Assembly (NCBI GenBank): GCA_963970005.1
Contig: CAXAMN010027539.1
Coordinates: 138,011 to 202,010 of the forward strand
Source of the DNA: Durusdinium trenchii
Lineage: Eukaryota > Sar > Dinophyceae > Suessiales > Symbiodiniaceae
Reading direction: 5' to 3'
Length of the DNA: 64,000 bases
Each line of letters begins with the position of its first letter. Within the stretch, counting starts at the first letter, position 1. Position numbers and translations under genes: made by a program. The notes beneath the pieces were generated by a model. That model was not told where the DNA came from. It made no database searches and was given only the letters and a program-made list of their open reading frames with translations. Shown here piece after piece: positions 21,221-31,918 of this stretch.

Positions 21221-21584
21221 GTAAGGATTCGTTATCTTCACTTGGTTTTGTCGCTTGGGTGAGGCGACCAATCCTGGGCCTGAATCTTGCTATCATCAGA
21301 GCTCGCCTCAGCAACCCCCTTGCTCTGGGCGCTTTCTTGAGGGTTGCTCCAATGAGTCTTCTCAATCCTCACTTGAAGTGGCTATTGGATGCGCCAATCC
21401 TGCTGGCTTGCTTCATCGTTCCGCTTGTGTTCAAGAGTTACCTCCTGGACTATGGCACTTTGCTGAGACACAGCTCTTTGCAGTGGGCGTTGCACAGTTC
21501 AAGCGTTCACTACATGCGTTGGGCAACCACTTCAGCTTGGCATTCCTCTTTGGACACATGGACTACCTGGACTTGGGGCTCTGA
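21221..21584 (+). pseudogene. Element A inverted block: GEATNPGP leader and start of AP-like endonuclease
   Basis: After a stop at 21217 the frame reads FVIFTWFCRLGEATNPGP (NPGP codons at 21267-21278). About 25 residues later comes LEVAIGCANPAGLLHRSA and ELPPGLWHFAETQLFAVG, matching the first two conserved blocks (N...; ...ET) of the exonuclease/endonuclease/phosphatase fold that nicks target DNA for LINE insertion. The remaining endonuclease blocks are missing: after about 21560 the sequence jumps to post-endonuclease linker. NPGP resembles the 2A ribosome-skipping core, but the residues before it do not fit the usual D-x-E-x-NPGP. Confidence 0.6.
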
Positions 21585-22535
21585 TCTTACCAAGTCTTTT
21601 GCTGCTTGGTCTTTGGCTGTTGAGGCATCTATCCGCACTGCTGCTGGATCCTCTCATGGAAATCTTCTCCGAGGATGTTTCGGCAGAGGGCACTATGTCC
21701 AGCCACAGCCAGGACATGCTCAACAACGTCGGCTGAAGCCACCACGACCTGGCGAGCTTGCTCCGATCTCATCGCTGTTGGGCAAGACTACACATTTGTG
21801 GTATAAGCAGCTTCGGCGTATGCAGAGTCTACTTCATGCTCTACGTGCTGGTCGTACGGATTCCTCTGCTCGCTTTCATCAGGCCATGCTTTGGACTTCA
21901 GTTCGTTGTGCTTCCGGCTTTGCTCATGGCTTTGTGACCTGGTGGACACAGAGAAGAATTCGTCTTCAGTCCTCTCCTCGCTTTCTTCCGACTACCTTGC
22001 CAGCATTGGAGGTTTACGAGCATATCTTTGCCGACTACCACTGCAATTTTCGCTCCTTTGAGCGCTGGCAATTGGATCAGCGAGCCCGGGCTCTGAAGCA
22101 TCGTCGTGAAGGCTCTCTTCGGCACTTCTTTCAAGATCTGAATCCAGCCTCTCGTTCTTCTTTGGACTATCTGGAACGCACAGTTGAAGCCACGATTACT
22201 GCAGTGGATCCGCCTACGGGTTTGGTTACTCTTGATCGGCCATTACCTGTTCTACATGCAGCCACTTTGAATGACATCCCTGTGAACGTGGTGACTTCCT
22301 TCAGGATGACACTACGGATCTGACTCCCTCTCCAGGCACAGCTGGTTACCTCATTGAGGGTGATCTTCTATGTGTTCCAGGCCAAAAGTTGCAAGTGCGC
22401 CAGCCACTACCTTCCTGCGATCAAATTCATGCTGAACTAGGGCTTTGTGGCATCCCCGATGGAATCATCATGATCCTCTTGATCGACTTCCTTGGGATCG
22501 GATCACAGCATTTGCGCGGACCTTTTTGCAATCAT
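21560..22535 (+). pseudogene. Element A inverted block: linker between endonuclease and RT
   Basis: The open frame from 21118 to 22323 is coherent only from about 21700: LWYKQLRRMQSLLHALRAGR, LWTSVRCASGFAHGFVTWW, YEHIFADYHCNFRSFERWQL and VDPPTGLVTLDRPLP, a pattern found between endonuclease and RT in this kind of LINE. After 22323 it continues through shifts to LPSCDQIHAEL and HPRWNHHDPLDRLPWDRITA near 22500. The next expected residues (RGPEGW) are found on the opposite strand at 19125, the key sign of inversion. The first 140 codons of the 401-codon frame are a shadow of the neighbouring frame. Confidence 0.55.
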
Positions 22536-23606
22536 GGACCGATCAGGAAACAAGGTTTGCAGCATCAAAGGCTCATCCTTGGGCAAGAGACGAGCACCAA
22601 GCTTGTTCCGGATACGGGCAAGTCCTAAGATCTGATCATGCCGGCGTGCAAGATTCTGAACAGCTTCAAGAGCCATCTTGGGTAACCAAATGACGGCATA
22701 GCTGATGTCAGTACCTTGACCTTCAGAAGCACGAGGCTCAGCATAGAATCCATGCCAACCTGATTCTGCCAGAATACCACGTACCGCACTAAGAGGCACT
22801 CTCGCATAGATGGAGAAGACCTGCGACTTATCCTTGGTAGTGACTTTGCCATCTTCCTCAAGCCAACGCCATGCCCAACAGTCAATGAGGACATGGTCGA
22901 TTTCTTCATCGACTGGTGCATGAAAGCAAGCACACTGTCCCTTGCAAAGAACTCCATCGCAAAATCGACGGGAAGGCAAAGTCTGCAGAAGCATGCGCAC
23001 TGGCCCGCGCTTGAAATCATCCCAATTGAGATCGGTCTGATCCTTCCAAAGCTGAAGACGAAGAATAGCCGTGGCAACCTGTCCCACTTCAGGAGGATTG
23101 TCCATCTTGGCAAAATAGACATCATGATCACCCAACTGAATGAGGGAACCAGCCACCAAAATTGGATCACCTGTAGGAGCATAGATTGCCGGCCATTGAA
23201 GCGATTCGACATCCACACTCCAGGTGACATTGTTGGGCAACATACCAATGGTGACTAAGGCCAAAGCATCGACGCTAAGTTTTTGTGGTTCTTTGGCTAA
23301 AGTGATCGCTTCCTCGATGGTGCAGATAGCGACTCCACGAGCATCAGATTTGACCTGTTGAAAAGGAATGCAATCCAGCTTGGCACCATCAACATCCTGA
23401 AAGGCACCTGCCGCAATCTCCAATGTATCCGGTGTGAGGTTGACAACAGGATCAACACGCTTGGCTTTGGATTTGGTCTTCTTGTCAGAGCTCTTGGTCT
23501 CAGCACCGTGCTTGTGCTTGGCCTTCTGTGCAATCTGAGTATGCAACTCCTGGAGACTTGGTGTTACCCAGCTGCTTGGGCTGCCTCCATGGATCTTTAG
23601 CTTCAC
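22503..23606 (-). pseudogene. Element A: conserved domain of unknown function
   Basis: A 367-codon - strand frame directly after the protease. It opens with a basic Lys/Ser-rich linker (QIAQKAKHKHGAETKSSDKK), then a folded-looking domain: LDCIPFQQVKSDARGVAICT, IEEAITLAKEPQKLSVDALA, RRFCDGVLCKGQCACFHAPV with a Cys cluster and DHVLIDCWAWRWLEEDGK, ending KLGARLLPKDEPLML. The Cys/His cluster could bind metal. I do not recognise a named family. Read through the proposed inversion, it continues as EVGPFPYGSTKAQVIKIL. A conserved structural or nucleic-acid-binding module is a guess only. Confidence 0.5.
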
Positions 23607-24352
23607 TGCACAACGGCAGCCTCAGTGAGAGGTCCACAGCCATGAAGACGTTGTCGCCGATGAAGATTCTGATACCATAACTCCGCTGTGGCAGCATCAA
23701 TGTGCTGGAACACACGTAGGTGGGCACCCAGGCGCAGAAGAGCAATGGTGCCACAGGAGTACACATCCTTTTGAAGGACACCCTGATCGACACATAGATG
23801 ACATTCTTGACAAGCCAAATGCTGTTGAAAAAGCGCAAGGAGAAGATCCAATTCATGGGGAGGAGAACGTCGAAGGCCATCATAATGATGAGCATGTAGA
23901 CCATCAGGCGCCTTTTGAAGGAGGAGCAAGGTCCAATGTCCAGCGTCCCAAAGAAACATGACCAAAGGCAAGGCAATGTCAAAGTCAATCCGCTGAAGCA
24001 TGGCCAAAGCCTGAGCCCGAGGTACCTCCGTCAGCATGTTGACATAGCGGGGTGCCAGGAACTGCTGTAGAGAAAGTTGAGCTCGAGCAAGAATCTTACC
24101 AGCCTCATGAACCATGGTGCAATCATCAAGACCATGCTTAAGCAAAGCGGCAGGAGGATGTTGAAGTTCCTGCTCAAAATCCTGGGGCCCACAACCAAGA
24201 AAAGGGTGTGCAACAGCATCTCGTGCGATTTGATGCCCAGGGAGTCTGAAGATGAAGGACTTTAGAAACCCAATGGGAATTGGTGAGCTCACAGTAGCGC
24301 TTAAGAGTCTGAAGCGCTGCTGGATCCTGCCCAGCTGCCTGAACGCATTCAA
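23603..24352 (-). pseudogene. Element A: Ulp1/SENP-like cysteine protease (peptidase C48 type)
   Basis: The 249-codon frame holds the full catalytic set of Ulp1-like SUMO proteases in the right order: GHWTLLLL (His139-Trp140), HYDGL (Asp158), and QKDVYSCGTIALLRLG (Gln194, Cys200-Gly201). Known members remove ubiquitin-like modifiers or, in viruses, cut polyproteins. Here it might process the element's own polyprotein or act on host SUMO. The first 25 codons overlap the end of the methyltransferase piece in another frame, so the real domain starts at about 24280. The protease frame itself is uninterrupted, but it stops at 23603 and the next domain is in another frame, overlapping by four bases. 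The catalytic residues look intact although the element is dead. Confidence 0.75.
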
Positions 24353-24917
24353 TCAGGAGGAAGGAGGCACCAGTCAACTGTGCGCCCGTTCGTCCATGAA
24401 GTGGCGCTTCGGCCCTAAAGAGCTAAAGGGCTGGCATGGCCAACCACGAAGCCACCTGTCTTTGGGGCCCCATTTGAACTCGAATTTCTTTCTGGATCTT
24501 TAAATCGGACAGAGATCCCTCCAAAACACAAGGAAACTGATTTTGTCTCAACAAGTCACAAGCTAGAGGGGATTTGTCCACTGCCAAAACCGGTGTAAAT
24601 CCTGAAGTGGAAACACCGAAAGCCGAGCCACCGAGTCCGGCGCACAGTTCTGCAAAGCGCTGCAATCCAGCGAAAGGATTTCGATCTTCCTCAAAACTAA
24701 CCGCCTCAGCTGTCGGGCACAAAACCACATGTGCCTCCTCAACCAAGGGCACCCACATGAAGAAGCTGCGAAAGGCTCCTTGCTCCGCAGCAACATCAAC
24801 AAAGAAGATCTGGTCCGTTACCGGATGAACCCAATGCCCCTGTTCAGCGCGCAACAGGACATTGACGGGATGTCCTGTGTCAGCTGGCCCTAGCGGCGCC
24901 CAAATCCACTGGTCCAT
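24174..24917 (-). pseudogene. Element A: cytosine-5 DNA methyltransferase-like domain, frameshifted
   Basis: The - strand frame at 24423-24917 carries QRFAELCAGLGGSAFGV (SAM-binding motif I, about 24656) and then VLAVDKSPLACDLLRQNQFP (motif II with its acidic residue). After a frameshift, GWPCQPFSSLG (24413-24445) is motif IV with the catalytic Pro-Cys-Gln. After a second shift comes SFLLIECV near 24350, resembling motif VI (ENV, here ECV). Motifs VIII to X and a target-recognition region are not seen; the protease follows at once. The family methylates cytosine C5. This copy is broken by two frameshifts. Dinoflagellate retroelements with captured cytosine methyltransferases have been reported. 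Confidence 0.75.
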
Positions 24918-24960
24918 TGCACTGAACCCTCAACCTTCAGCCGACTCGGGTAACCACTGG

Positions 24961-25896
24961 AAGGCGTTGAGCCGAAACCTAAAGAAGGTAAGATACACCA
25001 CAAACCCGATACCAGTATTATTTAATATTATGTATTGTATACTGTAATACCACCATTTGGAGCAACTCGAACTGATGATTCGTTTGGATCGCCTGCATGC
25101 TCCGTGAAAACAGGTTCGGGTCCAGGGTCGCGTCTGGGGTGAGAGAAAGCAAGACCAAGGTCCCGATGTGACCCATCACCAATCTCGGCCTACATGGCCA
25201 TCTGTGGCTGAAAAACCATACGCCGTCCGATTTGGTACCCACTCTGCTTCCGATGCCCATCGAGAGGACAGCTTCATCCAGATGAATATGGATGCACAGA
25301 TGAACATCCCAATCTGCATCCTTGCAGGCGTGCAGCACCTTTTCAAGAGGACAGTCATCATCCAACATGTTCCAAGCATGTTTGCATTTGACTGTCGGAG
25401 GTTATTGTTTTCCCTAGTAGCGCAGTAGCGCCTTGTGCGCTTGTGTTTTTCTTGCCTTTAGCAAGGTAGAGATGGGTTCAATCCCAGTTGAGCAACCAAA
25501 AGAAGCCCTTGCACTAGACCCTGTCAGCAAACTTCTACTGCGGTACCTTCAGGTTTTTCCTAGCAGCTTTTGACTGTCAGCTTTGCAGCTGTCCAGCAGC
25601 TCAGATCGGACACCAAACACCGGTAGACACTGCTCTACCCCTTTCTGCCACAGGGAGGGGACAACTGCTCCGAGGAATATCCCTTCCCCAAAGACTCCAT
25701 GGAATTCTTGACCATTCGCTAAGCTTGGGGTAGTTGAACAGAACAGGGGTCGGTCCATGTAATATATATATATATATACACTCGTATACTCTAGTATAAC
25801 AATGATAGTAATCATATATATATATATATTTCATGGAGTGTTTGGAGTGTTAACGACACATCACCCCGTCACACATCCATATCCATCTCCTCGCAG
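24961..25896. other. Non-coding stretch with AT microsatellites
   Basis: No gene-like frame was seen. AT/TATA microsatellites lie at 25762-25780 and 25815-25830. The region begins just upstream of the 5' end of element A and ends with CATCTCCTCGCAG, a good acceptor for the next exon candidate. Confidence 0.45.
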
Positions 25897-26031
25897 GGCA
25901 TGAACAATTTGAAGAGGGCGACGTCCAGGTCGACGTCCAGACCCTCTACGACGCCGCGCCGCTGGGACGAACCGGGTCCGCGACACCGAGCCTCCGGGGG
26001 GCGAGCCTCCGGGGGGCTCGGGTGGCGGGAG
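25897..26031 (+). CDS. Candidate exon of an unrecognised host gene
   Basis: Preceded by a pyrimidine-rich acceptor (ATCTCCTCGCAG) and ended by GGGAG|GTCAAT. After two bases of a split codon the frame reads HEQFEEGDVQVDVQTLYDAA and then PLGRTGSATPSLRGASLRGA. Third-position GC is very high. The SLRGA repeat comes from a duplicated CCTCCGGGGGGCGAG block. No family is recognised. The frame stays open for about 20 codons past the donor. Confidence 0.45.
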
Positions 26032-26308
26032 GTCAATGGGAGCGGTGGACGAGAAGGCCGGTGACCTTTGGAGGAGACTTTGAGTTGTTTTTTAAAGACT
26101 TTTAGATGGTCATAGTCATAGTCAGCTTGGAGGGGAGGGTTCCGGAAGTGATCTTCGGGAAGGCCATGCAAGGCTGAAGTTAGCGTGATTTGGCGCTTCT
26201 CTTTTTGCATGCAATGACTTCTTGATTTGAAGTCCCAACCTCCAAATCCAAGCCGTGCTCACCCGGAGTGTTGACAAAGAAGTCGGGCTGCCCCAATGAT
26301 CCGTCGGT

Positions 26309-26884
26309 TTGGATCGGCGACACGACCCTCAGCTTTATGATGCGTTACTTTTGGCTCGCAGAAAGAACTCAGGTCGAATTTCGCCTGGGCCCTGCGGCAG
26401 ATCCGACTCCCAGTTGCCACCAAGTGTTTCCACCCAAATGATGTCCTTCGTCCGGGGCTTTTTTGTTGGCTACCTGGCAAAAGCTACACATTTTCCTTTG
26501 TGGCGGATGGTGCAAGCGCTGGGAGGTCGTGGCATCGTCTTTATCAGCGGTGTGGGTGCGCTGGCCTCCAGCTGCCTGAGTGCTCCGTTTTGGATGACTG
26601 CTGCCCTCATGCCGGGGGCTGAGGCTTTGAAGGAAGGTGTGAGCCAGGCAGGTGAACAAGTGAGAGAAGCTGCTGAGACGGGAAAGCAGCTGGTGGCTGT
26701 GCCAGGTGTCATCCAAGAGCTCCAACATGCCTGGGATGAGTTTCGCGGAGCAAAGCCTTCAAAGTTGACGACTTCTCAGATGAGCCAGGTGTGTGTGTTT
26801 GCGGGGGTTGTCTTCGCAGGATTGTTGGTGTGGAGGAGAAGGAGGCCGCAGTCCGCATGGAGACGATACTGGTACCTGCGATGA
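26309..26884 (+). CDS. Hypothetical protein with hydrophobic segments
   Basis: A 191-codon frame, best from about codon 45: FVRGFFVGYLAKATHFPLWR, a hydrophobic run GIVFISGVGALASSCLSAPF, a helical part with VSQAGEQVREAAETGKQLVA, then a second membrane-like run VCVFAGVVFAGLLVWRRRR with a positive end. This looks like a small two-segment membrane protein or a fragment of one. No family is recognised. The first 44 codons are of doubtful quality and could be non-coding. It could be a relic of another polyprotein, since element B also begins with membrane segments. Confidence 0.4.
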   Translation: MDRRHDPQLYDALLLARRKNSGRISPGPCGRSDSQLPPSVSTQMMSFVRGFFVGYLAKATHFPLWRMVQALGGRGIVFISGVGALASSCLSAPFWMTAALMPGAEALKEGVSQAGEQVREAAETGKQLVAVPGVIQELQHAWDEFRGAKPSKLTTSQMSQVCVFAGVVFAGLLVWRRRRPQSAWRRYWYLR

Positions 26885-29666
26885 TCAGAATGCTGAGATA
26901 TCGTATGAGGGTAGCAAAAGGCCTGATGGCAGAGGGAACACAGATGGTTGATATGATGGCAGCCATTGTGGCCAAGGTTAGTGACAGTGGCTGGCCCCTC
27001 AGGTCCGGAAAAATGGAAGAGATGCGCGCTGATTCCAGTGTTGTCCGCTTTGGGTTGGTCAGTTCACATCTCCTGTAATTCGAGTTGACTCCTCGATTCG
27101 TTCGATTGCTGAGCTCCCAAAAGAAGACGTGGAGGAGTGAGTTACCCCACTGAAAACGAACACTCCGACCCTGAGACAAAACCCCACACCAGTGCAGCGA
27201 GGAGGTCCACCCCCTGGGTCGATGGGATCGTGAGCTCATCCGGAGAAGGGAGACCGAGGCCAGGCCTGTTTCTCGTCACAGACAGAGACAGAACGAGACT
27301 CCACACCAGGTCATGGATTAGCAAGCTGGTAGATGTGAAGAAAGCAAGTCACCTTTCCAAGCTATGATCAATACCACTCTCCACCCCGTAGAAAGTCAAT
27401 GATTCTTGGGTTCCTACTAGGTGCACTGGCGCCGGTTTGGAAGATGTTGATCTCTTTCCAGTGACCCCAGAACCGCACTCTCCACTGTTCCACCACCCGA
27501 AAAACAGAGCCATAGATAGCCTTTGGTTGACAAACCCCAAGTGAACAACCAATTGGATCCAATCATAGGTATGTGGTACCAAATCGACCCCTCTATTTTT
27601 CGCACATGCATGACATCTTGACATCACGACCCATGACGAAAACCGCACGGCAAACCGGTCTAACCGTTCTTCCGCCGCGGGAGGGCGAAGGCCGAACGCG
27701 TGGAACGTTCGCACCGGCGACGCTCCCAGGCTACGTTCTCAACAGGTGACGGTGGACAAGGCGAAGTCGTCGGGATCGGAGCGCCGCGTTCGGTACGTGC
27801 GTGCGGGCGTTCGGCGCCCTCCGCTAGACGATGCTCGATGTCGTGTCGTGCCGTGCCATTTGTTTGGGACCAACGGAGAAAACAGAAACGTGGCACCGGG
27901 CACCGGGCGAGGTCGGTTTTGGAAGGGTGACGGTGTTCGCAGTGTTCGGAAGATCGTGGAAGATCCCGATGGTGGTGAATAACCGGACCTTCAACGGGTG
28001 TCCTGGCTGGAGGTCCCTTAGTAGTGGGCTGGGGCGAAACCAGCCAACTGACCCCGACATGAAGGTGAATAGGTGCTGTTTCACCTGAAAGCAGAACTCT
28101 TTACCAAATATGGGCTTTACACCGGCTTGCTTGCAGATTTCATGACCGGAGTTTTTTTGCTTCAGTGTATTGGACATAGAAACCCGTGTCAAGACTTGTG
28201 TTGATTGAAGATCACATACTGCACTTGGGTCTATAACTAGACACTCCATGGGACTTGGCATATATGCCGATCAGATGGGGTGGTTTCTGGGGCCAATGTA
28301 GTTATTTAGATAATTACTTGTTGTAAAAAAAACGAAACTATACATGGAATGTGTGGGTACGAACTCCCTCACAATACAAGCCCCTTAATTAGAAGAAACA
28401 CCGAAACAGACTCACACCCCACTGCATTGCCCTTTGCAGAACCGCGCAGAACGACCGAGGGACCGAGGGACGAGCCTGTTCCGCACTAACCCAGGCGGCG
28501 ATGCAGGTGAAACCCATCATCAAGAGCAAGAGGAATACTGTGCCTTGGCTGTGGGTTGAAAGAAATCAGTCTTGTCTCAAATCCCAAATCATGACTATCT
28601 TTGAACGAGTATTTCGATTTACCCTCCCGCAGACGACCACACACAGGGGTCCATTTTCACGGTCGGGACGAGCACACAATCTGGATGTGGAGTCTTTTGG
28701 TACGCTTTTTAGTATGTATATTTGAAGCTTCCAGTAACAAGAACTTGTTTAGAAGGAAGCTTCCTTGGGAATCATTTCACTCGGAATCACCGAAGTGTTC
28801 AGAGGACAGACCCTGTCGGGTCACCGAAGGACCATTTGAAGAATAGTCTTGGACTCCCAAGGTACACGCTGTACTATATATATATTGTATTATATTATAT
28901 TATATTATACTATACTATACAACATGATAGACAATAATATAACATAATAATATATATATATATATATTGAAATATATATTTTTTATTATATTGTTATTGT
29001 TATTATTATTTTTGTTATTTGTTGTGTCATAATATTCTTCCTACCGCTCCTTGCTGCAGAGCCGCCCCTTTGCAGCAACGGGACCACTCCTTAGAGAGGG
29101 CTGGCGCTGGCCGACTGCGGGCCAGCGGGCTGCCGGTTCTTTCATCACTCCTTGACCCACAGCCTGCTTGGAAATGGCTGTGGGGGCACAGGCACCAGGA
29201 GACGGACCTCCCGTTGCCCGTGATCGCGGCTGAGGATGGTCGATGGTCGGGCGAACCAAATGGTTTGTCAGGAGCCCTGCCATGGGAGGCCCAAGGATTC
29301 TTGGGGCCCAACACTTTCCGCCTCAGGTGATCCTCCACGATCTTCCGGATCAGATCCCCTTGGAGGAGACCGATGATTCGGTGAGGCAGGTGGTGAGGGC
29401 CCTTACATGATGTCAGACATGGAGCCCCTGACTTTGGGAGGCTGACTGACTGGATGTCTTTAGTAGATGGGTGACAGGAGGCTTTGCGCATCTGTTCACT
29501 TTGCCATGTGATGACTGGATCAGCTCCCTAATCGACTGCAGGGAAGATGAGGCAACTCTCTCGCTTGCTCGACCCGTGCGGCGTCAGTGAATCTAGCAGA
29601 GCGATGGACTTTCAGGTATGGACCTCCAGTTGGAACCAGGAATGAACCAGGAATGAACCTGAGTAA
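26885..29666. other. Mostly non-coding; weak exon-like block at 27.66-27.98 kb and AT-rich tract
   Basis: 27660-27980 is GC-rich and open in two + frames; one has an acceptor-like CTCAACAG at 27746 and a GTACGT donor near 27792 (VTVDKAKSSGSERRV). 28500-28540 (MQVKPIIKSK) is another weak candidate. 28870-29020 is an AT-rich microsatellite-like tract. The rest shows nothing recognisable. Confidence 0.35.
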
Positions 29667-29936
29667 ATGGGTGTGTATTTGAATAGGGAGACATCCATCC
29701 ACCGTAGGCTTAGGCTGGTGAACATTTTCCCTACCAACCAGGAAGTGGTCGTCGAAATGGATTGGTCCAGGGTGTTGACACCAGGTCTTCCGGTCGTCTT
29801 CATTCTGAAAGGATTGGGGTTGGAAGCACCCGAAGCGTTGGATCTGGACGGCCTGGACGTTTCGGTTGGAGGATTGAGTTCGGAAAGCGGAACGCCTGGC
29901 TGCTTTTTGGACGAAGGCCTGAAGAGGCCAAGGTGA
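29667..29936 (+). CDS. Candidate exon or terminal exon, unrecognised gene
   Basis: An 89-codon open frame that reads well: NIFPTNQEVVVEMDWSRVLT, then LPVVFILKGLGLEAPEALDL and DGLDVSVGGLSSESGTPGCF, ending at TGA. Hydrophobic and acidic residues are balanced, and GC is preferred at third positions in the second half. Alternatively the exon ends at GCCAAG|GTGAAG just before the stop. A second good frame (PCCEELHELFEKCPCAEKLN) starts at about 29947 in another phase and might be the next exon. No domain is recognised. Confidence 0.4.
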   Translation: MGVYLNRETSIHRRLRLVNIFPTNQEVVVEMDWSRVLTPGLPVVFILKGLGLEAPEALDLDGLDVSVGGLSSESGTPGCFLDEGLKRPR

Positions 29937-30924
29937 AGGCACCGAAATGCCTTGTTGTGAGGAGCTGCACGAGCTCTTTGAGAAGTGCCCCTGCGCGGAG
30001 AAGTTAAACAGCATCCTGGCGAGCTCAGCTTCGACAGGGCGGTTTGGATGGTGGCATGGGCGAGGTGGCATGGGCGATGGTTTGTTTCGCAACTGGTGTT
30101 TCGGACGTGGTCAATGTGATCGTTTGGAACCATTTGGTGACTTTTCTGGGTTTTTCTTAGGTGACCACGGACATCCGTTGACCATGGCTCAGCATTGCTT
30201 CTCTTTCCATGTTTATATGTTTCAAGATGCTTCAAGCACAGAATCTTTGGAGCAATCTGAAGCAAGTCTTGGGCGCTCGGCTGGACGTTTGGCTCTTGTT
30301 TTTACCGCCAGCCCGATCCCAGCTGCCGATCCCGAACACCGCCCAGGCATCAAGCCCGATGTGAACAGCACTGTGAGGGCCCAAAGGGCAGCGCAGGGAG
30401 GGACAGATGCCAGTCAACGCCTGGGCTCCAACCTAAGAAGATGGAGCCCAGGAGGAGTTGGGGGGTCGAACCGCCTTCGAAGGTTGGAGGTCTAGACACA
30501 CACTCTTGCAATAGTCTTTCGGGGTAGCCAATGGAGAGCAGTGTCAGGGGCGAAACCAGCCAGGTGAACACTTGGAAGGTGCTGACAGACGGCGGTTGAT
30601 GCATCAATCCTTCCCCTGTCTCCAGACTCGTTTTGCATCTCCAGGCGCCCAAGAGAGTGTTTGATTCATGCTACAGTCCTATATACTGTAGTAGATTCAG
30701 TAGATCCTTGAAGTTAAGGGGTGCAGTGTGGTGCAGTTGTTTTTGCCACACATGGAGGTGTGGCTGGTCAGACCGCATGGGATGTCGCATCAGAACTGGA
30801 TGTGTGAGGTTGCCGGTTGCAGTGCAAATCTTCGAAGAGCGTTTTTCCGCGAGAAAAGTGTGGGATGCACTCCCCACTCTGGAAATCATGCGCACTCCTT
30901 CAGCTGACCTGACCCGTTCGGAAG

Positions 30925-30987
30925 GTCTTCGTCACCTTCGAAGACGACGGCGCCGCGACGGATGCTGCTTTGTGGCTGAGGCGGACG
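30925..30987 (+). CDS. Candidate 21-codon exon, RRM-like strand
   Basis: Bounded by GTTCGGAAG| and GGACG|GTTTGA, exactly 63 nt, and reads VFVTFEDDGAATDAAL in phase 0. This resembles the RNP1 part of an RNA recognition motif (pattern FVxFEDxxxAxxAL), as in SR-type splicing factors. A longer + frame through the same DNA (QIFEERFSARKVWDALPTLE) is a competitor and also follows an acceptor-like TTGCAG at 30816-30821. Only one of them can be right. Confidence 0.35.
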
Positions 30988-31918
30988 GTTTGACGTTTGA
31001 CCGGGTGGAAACAACGACACCCAAACGGACGGCGCCCCGAAGGGCTTCAGAATGATTCGGTGACTCCCACACCCCAAATGGCTTCTTCAGGCGGCTTCAG
31101 GGTTTGGTCGGGTCATAGCCCCCCTTTTTGGAGGTTCGGAGGAGGCATTTTTGAGTGATCCACCAGGGCCTCCATAGCAGGGGTCCCCTCAAAAGCCTTC
31201 CCATTGCTTCGGGCGCTGATTTTCAGGGTGTATGTTTGGGTCGCTTTCGGCCGGGGCCGCAGGCCCGGGCCTTCTGGGCAAAACCTGACACTGACTTGAT
31301 TATATAGCTTGTATGAATATAGTACAGAGATGTACAGAGACCATAGAAGGAAACGATAGGAAAAGCATGAAACATGACGTGTCTATGGGCCAGGAGATAC
31401 AATCAGATACAGTAAACCTTTTTTGCAACAGCCCCACAACCAATGGCGATCATCTGGGACTTTGAAGCAACTGTATGTGGACTTGCCGTGCAGCTGACCT
31501 GTGACGTGCAGCTGACTGGCCTGCGATGCGCACGTTCTTCTTGCGACCTGCACTGGTGTTTGTTCAGGTCACAAAAGCTTCGTGGAGCAAATGTGAAGTG
31601 CTCTATCAAGCTTGGCGCTCAGAACATGCAAGAAGTCATTCCTGCAGAGGGAACTCCTGGCGCAAATCAATGACTTGCGGGTATGTGTGTGTGTATATAT
31701 ATATATGTGTGTGTGTGTGTGAGGGGCACAACCAGTCAGCAGCCCAACATCAAGCTTCCAAGCTGTTACTTTTTGCTGTTCCACGTCGATTCATCACTGG
31801 CCCTGGTGGTGCTCCGAGAACTGCAAGCTCCTCCCATTGGGCCACCGTTTGGACCACGGACACCCGCACCACCGCGTGCGCACCACCCGCACCACCACGG
31901 ACCGGACCGAGGTCGCAG
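30988..31918. other. Non-coding stretch with a GT/TA microsatellite
   Basis: GTGTGT/TATATA/GTGTGT simple sequence lies at 31684-31721. No gene-like frame was seen before the exon candidate at 31919. Confidence 0.4.

Larger units (their letters stand above)
15468..24960 (-). mobile_element. Element A: decayed DNMT/Ulp1-type non-LTR retroelement with internal inversion
   Basis: Read on the - strand from about 24.95 kb the pieces are: methyltransferase-like domain, Ulp1-like protease, unrecognised conserved domain; then, on the + strand between about 19.15 and 22.53 kb, the continuation of that domain, coiled coil, GEATNPGP leader, endonuclease start and post-endonuclease linker; then on the - strand again from 19.13 kb reverse transcriptase and RNase H. 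Frameshifts, a deleted endonuclease core, insertions and an N gap make it non-functional. The order suggests one element whose middle third is inverted, though a second nested copy cannot be excluded. No target-site duplication or poly-A tail was found at the outer ends, so both are approximate. Confidence 0.65.

Noticed and set aside
21118..21560. N-terminal third of the 401-codon + frame
   Set aside because: A shadow of the GEATNPGP/endonuclease frame; only the part after about 21700 is coherent.
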